Origin: Vigna angularis
Lineage: Eukaryota; Streptophyta; Magnoliopsida; Fabales; Fabaceae
NCBI RefSeq assembly: GCF_016808095.1
Contig: NC_068974.1
Span: forward strand, 18,848,001-18,912,000
Direction: 5' to 3'
Length of the DNA: 64,000 bases
Position numbers and translations under genes: made by a program. Of the stretch, positions 9,977 through 19,530 are shown one piece after another. Each line of letters begins with the position of its first letter. The stretch's first letter is position 1. Under the pieces are notes generated by a model, which was not told where the DNA came from, searched no databases, and saw only the letters and a program-made list of their open reading frames with translations.

Positions 9977-11275
9977 TGATGACAAATTTATGAACACCGA
10001 AAACGGCGCCACAAACTTGTTTAACACTCGGCAAGTGTGAACGAATCGTATCAAGTAATAAAACTAGGTAAGACCAAGTATCGTTTTCCCAAAGGACTCA
10101 CAGCCTAGTTAGTTATATGATTTGTTGATTATTTAAGACTTGTAAACAATTGATTGTAGGTTTAAATGCAAAAGACAGTAATTAAACATGTATGCATGAA
10201 TTTGATCAATGGAAAAAAGAGTAAAACAAACACGTAATGAATTATATGGATGAGTATGTTGTTGGGGTTATCAATTTCATGTTGTCCACTCTCATATATT
10301 TTAGGAATTCATCAATCTTTTCATCAATGTTAATGCCACTCTCTAAATTACCTTGTCAAGAAGGCCTATCCTTAATTACGAGTTCATACAATTCCTAGCA
10401 TCCCTAATAATTAATTCTGAAGTGCAGAAGCTTAACGACAACCAACCCTCATATTCCTATGCCTAGGCAATATGCTATTGGGAGAAATTCCCCGGATCTA
10501 GATCTCCCCGTACGTTCCCATATCGACAAAATCAATAATCATCGCAATGAATGAGTTAAACAATGCAAGCATTAAGCAAAGAGGAAAAACCCTAACTAAT
10601 GATGAAAGAAAGCATGTATCTTAAAATAAGATGTTAAAACATTAATTCCATATATGAGAGTTTCACAAGACTACATTGATTCCCCAACAACAATACAAAG
10701 TTTAGTTCACCATATTCATGGTGAAACTAGATGAACAATAATGAAAGAATGAAAGATAGAACCCTAGAAAGATGAGGAGGTAGCCTGAGCATCCAAGATC
10801 TTCCTTCAAGGGGTGGAAAAGTCAGTGTTTGCTTCGTCTCCAGCCAAAGATCCAAACCCTAGGAACACCTAAAGCTTATATATTATTCGTAAAATTACAG
10901 AAAATTAGGCCCAAGCCCAACAGCGATAAGTGCTTGAGTTGTTTTCCTCCCCTCAGCGGCCTTTTCACCCCTCAGCGGAGCCAACGTGGGTTCCTGAGTG
11001 TCGCTCAACGGTAAACTACCGCTGAGCAGTAATTGCGGCTTCTCCTTTTGCACTTTTTGATGTCTTTTCTGATTCCATTTCTATCCTTCTTCACTTCTTT
11101 CACCAAATTCACCTTAAAACCTGCATAAAACACTGAAATCAAGCATAAACCTGTCCAGCTCTCTTATTTCTAAAAATATAACCAAAAACATGATTTCAAG
11201 CTAGTTTCTAAGTGTTAAAGGTTGCTTTTAGTATCAATTTTAAGCATGAAAATAATAGTTTTTCAACTGTTATCA
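9977..11275 (-). repeat. Diverged family B-type LTR on the minus strand
   Basis: On the + strand it begins TGATGACAAATTT and ends CAACTGTTATCA, the reverse complement of the family A/B LTR ends. Internal landmarks are reversed too: the CCTCAGCGG/CGCTGAGC cluster (about 10950-11040) and the blocks around CCCGTACG. It carries many substitutions and indels, so it is older than the LTRs at 12801, 17363, 30512, 38557 and 46602. No adjacent primer site or polypurine tract remains, and no 5-bp target duplication is visible. Confidence 0.8.
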
Positions 11276-12122
11276 CAATGGTGGTTGACTTTGAGAGAAG
11301 AAGTTTTGGGTTTTTACTTGAAGAAGGCAAGTGTGTCACGGCCAGATAGTAGCATTTTAGAAGCATTTTTAATTTCCAATTTTCTTGGGAGCTGCTCACG
11401 GTCATGGGTTGCATCCACCCCTTTGGTTTCTTTTAGATTCATTGCTTGGAAAATGGAGCTGCACTGTGCATTTCATTTTAAGCTGTTGGTGGTACACATT
11501 TTGGAAAAAAGATGCGTGATTCATTTTTATTTTGGCTGGAAGAACAAAGCATGCGGTATTTCATTCAATTAGGGGTGCAACGTTTTTCATTTTGAGAATT
11601 CATTTTAGTTGCTTTGAGAAATGATATGCTGGAAGTGGAAGAGGTGGTACGGCCTCGGGATGGGACCTGGACCTGGAACAGTACATTTAATTTCTTTTAG
11701 GCAAAGTGCATTTTACTTTACTGAAGCAAGCATTTAATATTAAATTTCTTTAAGCACTCATTTCAATTGCCCGCCATTCTCAGTTTGCATGTAATTGTTT
11801 AGCTCAATGTTGCACTTTTAATTTGGTTAAAGCACTTTTCAATTTAATGTTCTCTATTTTTCTTGGTAGTGATATTTTAGTTACGATGTTAGCTTAAATG
11901 ACCAACTCTTTTAATCTTGTGTTTACATTCGTGTTTATGTTTGTGTTTTAATTTAGTTCACTTGCATTCTCAAAAATCTTCATACCCCCCCCCCCCCACA
12001 ATGTGTTCGACCTATTACCACAACCAAATTTGGTCCTTGGGAGACGACCTAGGACTCACTTCCTAGTTTATACTGCATTATTTCTTGCAATCAAAATTGA
12101 TGGGCCGCGACAGCTCGCATCA
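11276..12122. other. Unassigned LTR-like stretch
   Basis: No coding region is credible here. The right end (a TTGGGAGACGACCTAGG block, then CAGCTCGCATCA at 12111-12122) resembles the end of plant Athila/Tat-type LTRs, which often carry TTGGGAGACGAC and end in CGCATCA. A C homopolymer runs at about 11985-11997. The left end is unclear and no primer site follows; minisatellite begins at once. It may be an LTR remnant of a fourth family, but this is only a resemblance. Confidence 0.4.
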
Positions 12123-12800
12123 TGGACGAAGCGGACAAAGTGGACGAAGTGGAGGAAGTGGAGGAAGTCGACGAACCTGATGAAATGGAGGAAGTGGAGC
12201 AAGGGGGAAGTGGACGAAGTGGAAGAAGTGGACGCAGTGGAAGAAGTGGACGAAGTCGACGAAGTGGATGAAATTCACAAAGTTGACAAATTTGACTAAG
12301 TTGACAAAGTTGAAAAAGTGGAGGAAGTGGAGGAAGTGGACGAAGTGGAGGAAGTGAAGGAAGTGGACGAAGTGGACGAAGTGGAATAAGTGGAGGAAGT
12401 GGGGGAAGTGCAGGAAGTGGACAAAATCGAGGAAGTGGACAAAGTTGACGAAGTGGACGAAGTTGACGAAATGGACGAAGTGGAGGAAGTGGAGGAAGTG
12501 GATTAAGTTGAAGAAGAAGTGGAAGAAGAAGTGGAAGAAGTGGAGGAAGTGGAAGAAGTGGAGGAAGTGGAGGAGGTGGAGGAAGTTGACGAAGTGGACG
12601 AAGTGGATTAAGTTGAAGAAGAAGTGGAAGAAGAAGTGCAAGAAGAAGTGGAAGAAGAAGAAGAAGAAGTGGAGGAACTGGACAAAGTTGAGGAAGTGGA
12701 CGAAGTGGAGGACGTGGAGGAAGTGGACGAAGTGAAGGAAGTAGAGGAAGTGGAAGAAATGGAGGAAGTGGACGAAGTGTGCGAAGAGGACGAAGAGGAC
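12123..12800 (+). repeat. 9-bp minisatellite, segment 1
   Basis: Tandem GAAGTGGAC/GAAGTGGAG units with variants. Contains the recurrent GAACCTGATGAAATGG variant near 12172 and the GATTAAGTTGAAGAAGAAG variant near 12505 and 12610. It ends at AGGAC (12796-12800), the left target duplication of element A. Apparent open frames on both strands follow from the period being a multiple of three. Confidence 0.95.
12796..12800 (+). other. Target site duplication, left (AGGAC)
   Basis: AGGAC before the LTR start TGATAACAG; the same five bases follow the 3' LTR at 18683-18687. Confidence 0.85.
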
Positions 12801-13046
12801 TGATAACAGTTGAAAAACTGTTATTTTCATGCTTAAAATTGATACTAAAAGCAACCTTTAGACTTAGAAACTAGCTTGAAATCAATGCTTTTATCTTTAT
12901 TTTCAGAAATAAGAGAGCTGGACAGGTTTATGCTTGATTTGAGTGTTTTGTGCAGGTTTTAAGGTGAATTTAGTGAAAAGAGTGAAGAAGGAGAGAAGTG
13001 ACATTAGAAAAGACAAGAAAGAGTGCAAAAAGAGAAGACGAAGGCA

Positions 13047-13075
13047 CCGCTCAGCGGTAATTTACCGCTGAGCGG
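13047..13075 (+). promoter_or_regulatory. Perfect 14-bp inverted repeat upstream of the TATA box
   Basis: CCGCTCAGCGGTAA, one base, then its exact complement TTACCGCTGAGCGG. More CCGCTGAG copies follow at about 13098-13175. The same hairpin is at 17610-17638; family B LTRs keep an 11-bp version. Confidence 0.6.
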
Positions 13076-13223
13076 CACTCAAGGAGTCACGTTGGAACCG
13101 CTGAGGGGCAAAATGGCCGCTGAGGGGAAGAAAGAAGACGCGCAACCACCGCTGAGCGGTAAATACCGCTGAGCGGCACTTTTTGGGCTTGGGCTTTTGT
13201 AATCTTTTGTAACTCTAGATTAG

Positions 13224-13231
13224 TATATAAG
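13224..13231 (+). promoter_or_regulatory. TATA box of the element A 5' LTR
   Basis: TATATAAG about 45 bp downstream of the palindrome cluster, in a conserved stretch shared by all family A/B LTRs (17787, 30936, 38981, 47026). Probable pol II promoter of the element RNA; the start site was not determined. Confidence 0.6.
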
Positions 13232-14125
13232 GGCTTGCACGTCCTAGGGTTAGACATCTTTGGCAGAAACGAGGCAAACACTCTCTCTTCCACCCCTTTG
13301 AAGGAGGATCTTGGATGCTCAGGCTACCTCTTCACCTTTATTGGGTTTATTCTTTCATTCTTTCATTATTGTTCATCTAGGTTCACCATGAATATGGTGA
13401 ACTAAACCTTGTATGTTTGTTGGGGAATCAATGTAATCTCTTGAAGCTCTCATATATGGAATTTATGCTTGCATCTTAATCTAAGACTTATGCTTTCTTT
13501 CATCATTAGTTAGGGTTTTTCCTCTTTGCTCAATGCTTGCATTGTTTAACTCATTCTATTGCATGATTATTGGTTTTGTCGATACGGACACGTACGGGGA
13601 AGTCTAGATCCGGGGAATTTCTCCCAATATTATACTGACAATATTATATTGGTTGTCGTTAAGCTCCTGCACTCATGAACTAATCATTAGGAATGCTAGG
13701 AATTGTATGAACTATTTGATTAGGGAGAAGCCATCTAGAATGGTACTTTAGAGAGTGGCATTAACAATGATGATTTGAATGTTGAGTTCCTAAAATGTAT
13801 GAGAGTGGATGAGATGAAATTGACCCCCAACAACATATTCATTCATATAATCCATTGAAAGTGTTTATCTTTTGTCTTTGCCATTGATCAAACTTCATGC
13901 ATACATGTTTAGTTTTTCGTCTTGCATAATATAATCCAATTATTTCGTTTGTAAGTCTTAGCTAATCAACAAACCACACAACTAAACTAGGCCGTGAGTC
14001 CTTTGGGAAGAACGATACTTGGTCTTACCAAGTTTATTACTTGAACGATTCGGTCATACTTGCCGATTGTGAAACAAGTTTGTGACATCATATTTTGGTG
14101 CTTACAAATTTGTCCATCAAGTTTT

Positions 14126-14143
14126 TGGCGCCGCTGCCGGGGA
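14126..14143 (+). other. Primer binding site, tRNA-Asp type
   Basis: TGGCGCCGCTGCCGGGGA, 6 bp after the LTR end. It is complementary, with one mismatch, to the 3' end of plant tRNA-Asp(GTC) including CCA (from memory). Priming by tRNA-Asp is characteristic of Athila-type elements. Confidence 0.8.
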
Positions 14144-14472
14144 CTCGTGGTTTAACTGGTTAATTTGTGTGATTATTGATTATCTTTGACTTTAATTTTG
14201 AATTTCTGTTTTTATTTTCTGTTTTTATTTTTTCGGCTTTTATTTGATTTGATTTGATTTTATTTTATTTTATTTGATTAGATTAGATTTTATTTGATTT
14301 GATTAGATTAGATTTTATTTTATTTGATTTGATTTGATTAGATTAGATTTTATTTTATTTTATATTATTTTATCTTATCCTCTAAATCTTTTATCTTCTG
14401 AATCTATATCTTCTTCTCTATCTTTTTGTGCTAACAAATATTTTCTAGAGTTTTGTGCCTAATGCATGCAGG
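14144..14472 (+). other. Leader of element A, T/AT-rich
   Basis: Untranslated leader with a low-complexity stretch (about 14210-14370) of TTTTATTTGATT- and GATTAGATT-type repeats. It ends with a TTTCTAG...TGCATGCAG run just before the ORF, resembling a 3' splice site (pyrimidine-rich, then CAG). Confidence 0.5.
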
Positions 14473-16092
14473 ATGCAATTTGGTCAAGAATTTAACTATA
14501 TGGGCACTCAATTCTACCAAAGTAATCTCAACCACTGGTGGGAACCTCACTCAAGCATGGATCAAAGCCAATTTTGGCAAGCTGCTGGACAATTTGAGAA
14601 CCAACCACAACAACAATGGCAGCAACAACCCTTTCTATCAGGAAGTTTGGATAGGTTGGAGGACACCCTTCAACAATTTTTGAAAAATTCCGATTCTACT
14701 CAGAAAAGCATTGAAGAATCATTTAAAAGAATGGAGATGCAACTTCATTACATCAGTCAGAGATTGAATGATGAGGTTAATACTGAAGTTAACCTTAAGG
14801 AGGAAGGGCAAATCATTATCACTGAAAGTGACAAGATTCTTGATGAGAAAAGAATAGAGGGAGATGCGGAAAAGATAGAGAGAAAAGGGAAAGAAGAGTT
14901 GAGTGAGAAAAATAAAGATGAAGAAAAAGAGAAAGAAGTGGTTGAGAGAGAAGAGAGAAAGAAGATTTGTGTGAAAATAAAGAAGTTGAAAAGAAAAAGA
15001 AAAGGGAAGAAAAAAATAAAAGAAAAGAAAAAGAGAAATTTTAGGGAGAGAAAAAGGAAGAAAAAGAAGATGAGAGGAAAGAAGAAGAAATCATATGAAA
15101 AATCCCATCCTCATCTAAAGAAGAATCATAGGAAGGAAAATAAATTTAAGTGCTTAATGGAAATCTTCAAGAAATTGGAGATTAAAGTTCCTATGATTGA
15201 GACACTGCAACAGGTTCCTGGTTTGAACAACTTCCTGGATACTGTGTGGGCTGGTGAGCAATGTCAGTTTGCTCTTAGCATGGAGGAAGGTGCTGACTTT
15301 GAGGATGTTGAGAGAGTGTTATGCATACCTGGAGGACACTTTCAAAGGAATAGATCTAGAGCAGTGGTGAACATTAGGAGGACAGATTTGACTCCTCTTG
15401 CAAAGTACTGGATGGCATTTTCTCATGCCAACATTCAGCCATGCTCACATGTGTCAGATATCACTCTCAGCAGGGCACTATTCATCTACTGTGCTATCAG
15501 AAATTTAAATGTTAATATTGGGCAGGTGATAGCTGATGAAATTAGTGTGTGTGCTAACACCTCAAACAACAAAGCACCACTGGGACATCCTTCTTTGATC
15601 ACTCACCTTTGCAAACAAGCTGGGGTGGATACTTCTGTTCCACCATTTGAGAGGCCAAGAAAAGCTATAGATGAGGCCTATTACAGACAGTACTGTGGAA
15701 GTGAGGAGGCAGCTCAGCCAGTTCCACCACGCCAGGCTCGTAGAGGGCCAGCACAGAGCCGGACGTCTGCGGATACACATGAAGCAGAACCATTCCAAAT
15801 GAGGGACATGTATATGTCTCTTATAGGTGCTCAGTTGCAGTCCATCCACAGAGGGCAGGTGGCCACGGCCGAGATGATAGTGGGGATGTATGATACCCCT
15901 CCAGCACACAGGTGGACTATGGATGAATTCCATAATGTGGTAGCTTGGCCAGAAGAACCATTGCATGGAGGAGCTGAAGCAGCTGAAGCTTCAGCAAGAG
16001 ATATGGAAGAAGATGAAGCTGAGGAGGAGGATGCATTTGATGAAGATGAAGATGAGGAGGAAGAGGAAGATACAGAGGACAGCTCAGACTGA
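14473..16092 (+). CDS. Chimeric ORF: partial gag-like region plus plant transposon-like domain and acidic tail
   Basis: 539 codons from the ATG at 14473; the frame is open slightly further upstream without an ATG. Residues 1-120 are Q-rich and then contain SLDRLEDTLQQFLK, resembling the Athila gag region after the capsid. Residues 123-215 are extremely K/E-rich. Residues 225-254 (FKCLMEIFKKLEIKVP) match the linker before protease in family B. At about residue 255 homology to gag-pol ends. Residues 255-386 (LTPLAKYWMAFSHANI, HVSDITLSRALFIY, GHPSLITHLCKQAGV) look like the 'putative plant transposon protein' domain (Pfam Transposase_32, from memory). Residues 510-539 are almost all D/E. No protease, RT or integrase. 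Function is unknown; possibly a capsid-like or RNA-binding accessory protein. Confidence 0.75.
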   Translation: MQFGQEFNYMGTQFYQSNLNHWWEPHSSMDQSQFWQAAGQFENQPQQQWQQQPFLSGSLDRLEDTLQQFLKNSDSTQKSIEESFKRMEMQLHYISQRLNDEVNTEVNLKEEGQIIITESDKILDEKRIEGDAEKIERKGKEELSEKNKDEEKEKEVVEREERKKICVKIKKLKRKRKGKKKIKEKKKRNFRERKRKKKKMRGKKKKSYEKSHPHLKKNHRKENKFKCLMEIFKKLEIKVPMIETLQQVPGLNNFLDTVWAGEQCQFALSMEEGADFEDVERVLCIPGGHFQRNRSRAVVNIRRTDLTPLAKYWMAFSHANIQPCSHVSDITLSRALFIYCAIRNLNVNIGQVIADEISVCANTSNNKAPLGHPSLITHLCKQAGVDTSVPPFERPRKAIDEAYYRQYCGSEEAAQPVPPRQARRGPAQSRTSADTHEAEPFQMRDMYMSLIGAQLQSIHRGQVATAEMIVGMYDTPPAHRWTMDEFHNVVAWPEEPLHGGAEAAEASARDMEEDEAEEEDAFDEDEDEEEEEDTEDSSD

Positions 16093-16103
16093 TGAGGAGC
16101 TGA

Positions 16104-16129
16104 GATAGCATTTACTGATGAATGCTATC
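16104..16129 (+). other. Perfect 9-bp hairpin after the element A ORF
   Basis: GATAGCATT, an 8-base loop, then AATGCTATC, starting 12 bp after the stop codon. Family B has a different hairpin (ACTGGG/CCCAGT) at the corresponding place after pol. Confidence 0.5.
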
Positions 16130-17348
16130 ATATGATTATGCTTTTGCGGTTTAAGTTTTCTGAACTTATTTGTTTTCGGTTTTAGATTAGGGTTTGATGT
16201 ACTCTCTTGAAAACCGGGTTTGTGTGATGGTTTGCTATTAACTGTGATTGTTTGATAAGTAATGCTTGATGATGCTTAGTGATTGATTGATGTTGAGATG
16301 ATGTGCACATTAAATGCTTATACAGGTGGTTCACAAGCTTTGTGAACAAATGCAGGATATCATGATTGTGATTGTGAAATTAAGCAGGATGTGTATGTCA
16401 AATGTGAATGAGCTTATATGTGAGGTTTTGAGCTCCAGAGTTGTTATTGTTGAATGCTATTACTTTGAAAGCATGAATGATTTTGCCCAGGTTTTCTATG
16501 ATTGAATCAATTGCTTGTTTTGCATCATATGATCAAGGCCGTGTTGTTGAAACCTTTTTATTGGCCAAATACATAAAATTAGCCCACTAAAAGAGAACAC
16601 TTTGTGTTCTATCCTTTGAACCCTTAGCCTTGAACATACACTGAAAACCCTTGATTGAAAATCTTTACCTTGAGTTAAGTAGAAGATCTTGTGTGGTATT
16701 GTTAAATGTTCAAGTTTGGGGTTGTTGGGAAAACATAAAAAAGCATTGAGCTAAGAGCTAAAAAGTAAGAATATGCAAAGAAAAAGAAAAGAAAAGAAAA
16801 AGAAGTAAAGCTCAATGCAATTGCAATTGTATAAAGCAAGTTGGGAATGAATAAGATGATTGTGTTGTTATGATTCTCTTGACTCAAGGATTTTGCGATC
16901 CAGAAAAACCAATTTTCTTGTTAGCCCAGCCACATTATAAGCCAGTGAAAAGTCCTTTTGATGATGCATGCTTGTGATTGTTTTGATTGTGGTAAAATGA
17001 AAGGCAAAGTTGATTCATGTGACATTGTGATAGTGGAGTGAATGAGCGAAACACTATACCTCTTATACACTTGTGTGTGAGTGAAACACTTTACCTGGTG
17101 AGGAAATATTCCATGAGCACATGAACATCCATGCTTAATTGATTGATCATTCATGAAAAATAGCATTTGTTGGAATTTAAATGACTTTGTGAACACTAAA
17201 GCATGTGCACATCTTGATTGAACTCTTGGTCTTAAGTTTGAGTGAAGTTATTACTAATCTTGAAAAGAGGATTTTGAATGAGTGAACCATCATATGAATT
17301 GGTTGGAGATGGAGTTACATTTTGTTTGCTTGAGGACAAGCAAAGTTC
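16130..17348 (+). other. 3' noncoding region of element A
   Basis: Collinear with family B 37336-38542. It contains a short shared open frame (16314-16505), an internal polypurine-like tract at 16712-16729 and an A/AAAG-rich run at 16780-16810. No larger gene is supported. Confidence 0.65.
16314..16505 (+). CDS. Short ORF shared with family B, unknown
   Basis: 63 codons (MLIQVVHKLCEQM... ending FAQVFYD). The same frame is open in both family B copies, where a 3-base length difference near the middle keeps the frame. It does not match a family I recognise. It may be a remnant of a post-pol reading frame, or may be open only because the copies are closely related. Confidence 0.25.
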   Translation: MLIQVVHKLCEQMQDIMIVIVKLSRMCMSNVNELICEVLSSRVVIVECYYFESMNDFAQVFYD

Positions 17349-17362
17349 TAAGTTTGGGGTTG
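17349..17362 (+). other. Terminal polypurine tract of element A
   Basis: TAAGTTTGGGGTTG abuts the 3' LTR start TGATAACAG, preceded by TTGAGGACAAGCAAAG. Confidence 0.75.
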
Positions 17363-18682
17363 TGATAACAGTTGAAAAACTGTTATTTTCATGCTTAAAA
17401 TTGATACTAAAAGCAACCTTTAGACTTAGAAACTAGCTTGAAATCAATGCTTTTATCTTTATTTTCAGAAATAAGAGAGCTGGACAGGTTTATGCTTGAT
17501 TTGAGTGTTTTTGTGCAGGTTTTAAGGTGAATTTAGTGAAAAGAGTGAAGAAGGAGAGAAGTGACATTAGAAAAGACAAGAAAGAGTGCAAAAAGAGAAG
17601 ACGAAGGCACCGCTCAGCGGTAATTTACCGCTGAGCGGCACTCAAGGAGTCACGTTGGAACCGCTGAGGGGCAAAATGGCCGCTGAGGGGAAGAAAGAAG
17701 ACGCGCAACCACCGCTGAGCGGTAAATACCGCTGAGCGGCACTTTTTGGGCTTGGGCTTTTGTAATCTTTTGTAACTCTAGATTAGTATATAAGGGCTTG
17801 CACGTCCTAGGGTTAGACATCTTTGGCAGAAACGAGGCAAACACTCTCTCTTCCACCCCTTTGAAGGAGGATCTTGGATGCTCAGGCTACCTCTTCACCT
17901 TTATTGGGTTTATTCTTTCATTCTTTCATTATTGTTCATCTAGGTTCACCATGAATATGGTGAACTAAACCTTGTATGTTTGTTGGGGAATCAATGTAAT
18001 CTCTTGAAGCTCTCATATATGGAATTTATGCTTGCATCTTAATCTAAGACTTATGCTTTCTTTCATCATTAGTTAGGGTTTTTCCTCTTTGCTCAATGCT
18101 TGCATTGTTTAACTCATTCTATTGCATGATTATTGGTTTTGTCGATACGGACACGTACGGGGAAGTCTAGATCCGGGGAATTTCTCCCAATATTATACTG
18201 ACAATATTATATTGGTTGTCGTTAAGCTCCTGCACTCATGAACTAATCATTAGGAATGCTAGGAATTGTATGAACTATTTGATTAGGGAGAAGCCATCTA
18301 GAATGGTACTTTAGAGAGTGGCATTAACAATGATGATTTGAATGTTGAGTTCCTAAAATGTATGAGAGTGGATGAGATGAAATTGACCCCCAACAACATA
18401 TTCATTCATATAATCCATTGAAAGTGTTTATCTTTTGTCTTTGCCATTGATCAAACTTCATGCATACATGTTTAGTTTTTCGTCTTGCATAATATAATCC
18501 AATTATTTCGTTTGTAAGTCTTAGCTAATCAACAAACCACACAACTAAACTAGGCCGTGAGTCCTTTGGGAAGAACGATACTTGGTCTTACCAAGTTTAT
18601 TACTTGAACGATTCGGTCATACTTGCCGATTGTGAAACAAGTTTGTGACATCATATTTTGGTGCTTACAAATTTGTCCATCA
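17363..18682 (+). repeat. 3' LTR of element A
   Basis: Same sequence as 12801-14119 apart from one extra T near 17500. TATATAAG at 17787-17794. It is followed by AGGAC (18683-18687), the right target duplication. Its promoter points into the minisatellite. Confidence 0.93.
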
Positions 18683-18989
18683 AGGACAAAGTGGACAAAG
18701 TGGACGAAGTGGACGGAGATGAGGAAGTTGACGGAGTTGACGAAGTGGACGAAGTAGACGAAATGGAAGAATTGGACGAAATGGACGAAGCTGATGAAAT
18801 GGAGGAAGTGGAGGAAGGAGAGGAAGTGGAGGAAGTGTGGGAAGTGGACGAAGTGGAAGAAGTGGAAGCAGTGGAAGAAGTGGACGAAGTGGACAAAATT
18901 GACGAAGTTGACGAAGCGGACAAAGTGGACGAAGTGGAGGCAGTGGAGGAAGTAGAGGAAGTGGAAGAAGTGGAGGAAGTGGAAGAAGT

Positions 18990-19530
18990 GGAGGAAGTGG
19001 AGGAAGTGGAGGAAGTGGAGGTAGTGGAGGAAGTGGACGTAATGGAGGAAGTGGAGGAAATGGACGAAGAGGACAAAGTGGACGATGTAGATGAAATGGA
19101 CCAAGTGGAGGAAGTCGAGGAAGTGGACACAGTGGACGAAGTGGACGAAGTGGACGCAATGGAAGAAGTGGACGAAGACGACGAAGTGGACGAAATTCAC
19201 GAAGTTGATGAAGTGGACGAAGTGGAATAAGTGGAGGAAGTGGAGGAAGTGGAGGAATTGGAGGAAGTGGTGGAAGTGGAGGAAGTGGAGGAAGTGGAGG
19301 AAGTGGAGGTAGTGGAGGAAGTGGACGTAATGGAGGAAGTGGAGGAAATGGACGAAGAGGACAAAGTGGACGATGTAGATGAAGTGGACCAAGTGGAGGA
19401 AGTCGAGGAAGTGGACGCAGTGGACGAAGTGGACGAAGTGGATGCAGTGGAAGAAGTGGACGAACACGACGAAGTGGACGAAATTCACGAAGTTGACGAA
19501 GTGGACGAAGTGGAATAAGTGGAGGAAGTG
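18990..19530 (+). repeat. Higher-order repeat, 288-bp period
   Basis: The marker GACGATGTAGATGAA occurs at 19081 and 19369, and GTAGTGGAGGAAGTGG at 19021 and 19309, exactly 288 bp (32 units) apart. The order of unit variants is almost the same in the two copies. Confidence 0.8.

Larger units (their letters stand above)
12801..14119 (+). repeat. 5' LTR of element A
   Basis: TGATAACAG...TTTGTCCATCA. A perfect 9-bp hairpin with a GAAA loop lies at 12803-12824. A cluster of CCGCTGAGCGG-type palindromes (13046-13175) lies upstream of a TATATAAG box at 13224-13231. It differs from family B LTRs mainly by about 15 extra bases near 13630-13645, where an AATATTAT motif is repeated. Confidence 0.93.
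12801..18682 (+). mobile_element. Element A: non-autonomous Athila-like LTR retrotransposon, complete
   Basis: Two near-identical LTRs (12801-14119, 17363-18682) flank a 3.24-kb internal region with a tRNA-Asp-type primer site, one ORF and a polypurine tract. A perfect 5-bp target duplication AGGAC (12796-12800 and 18683-18687) proves insertion into the minisatellite. The only LTR difference noticed is one T in a T run, so insertion is recent. RT, RNase H and integrase are absent, so it must use proteins in trans. Family B, with almost the same LTRs, is the obvious source. Confidence 0.93.

Noticed and set aside
13087..13293. Antisense 68-codon frame in A/B LTRs (also 17650, 30799, 38844 and 46889)
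   Set aside because: It is repeated only because the LTRs are nearly identical. It overlaps the TATA and palindrome region and matches no known family.
14126..14143. A tRNA gene at the primer site
   Set aside because: Only the 18 bases complementary to a tRNA 3' end are present; no cloverleaf or internal promoter boxes.
18658..19230. Read-through gene starting in the element A 3' LTR and running into the array
   Set aside because: The frame begins at a non-ATG codon in the last bases of the LTR, and its length comes only from the repeat.
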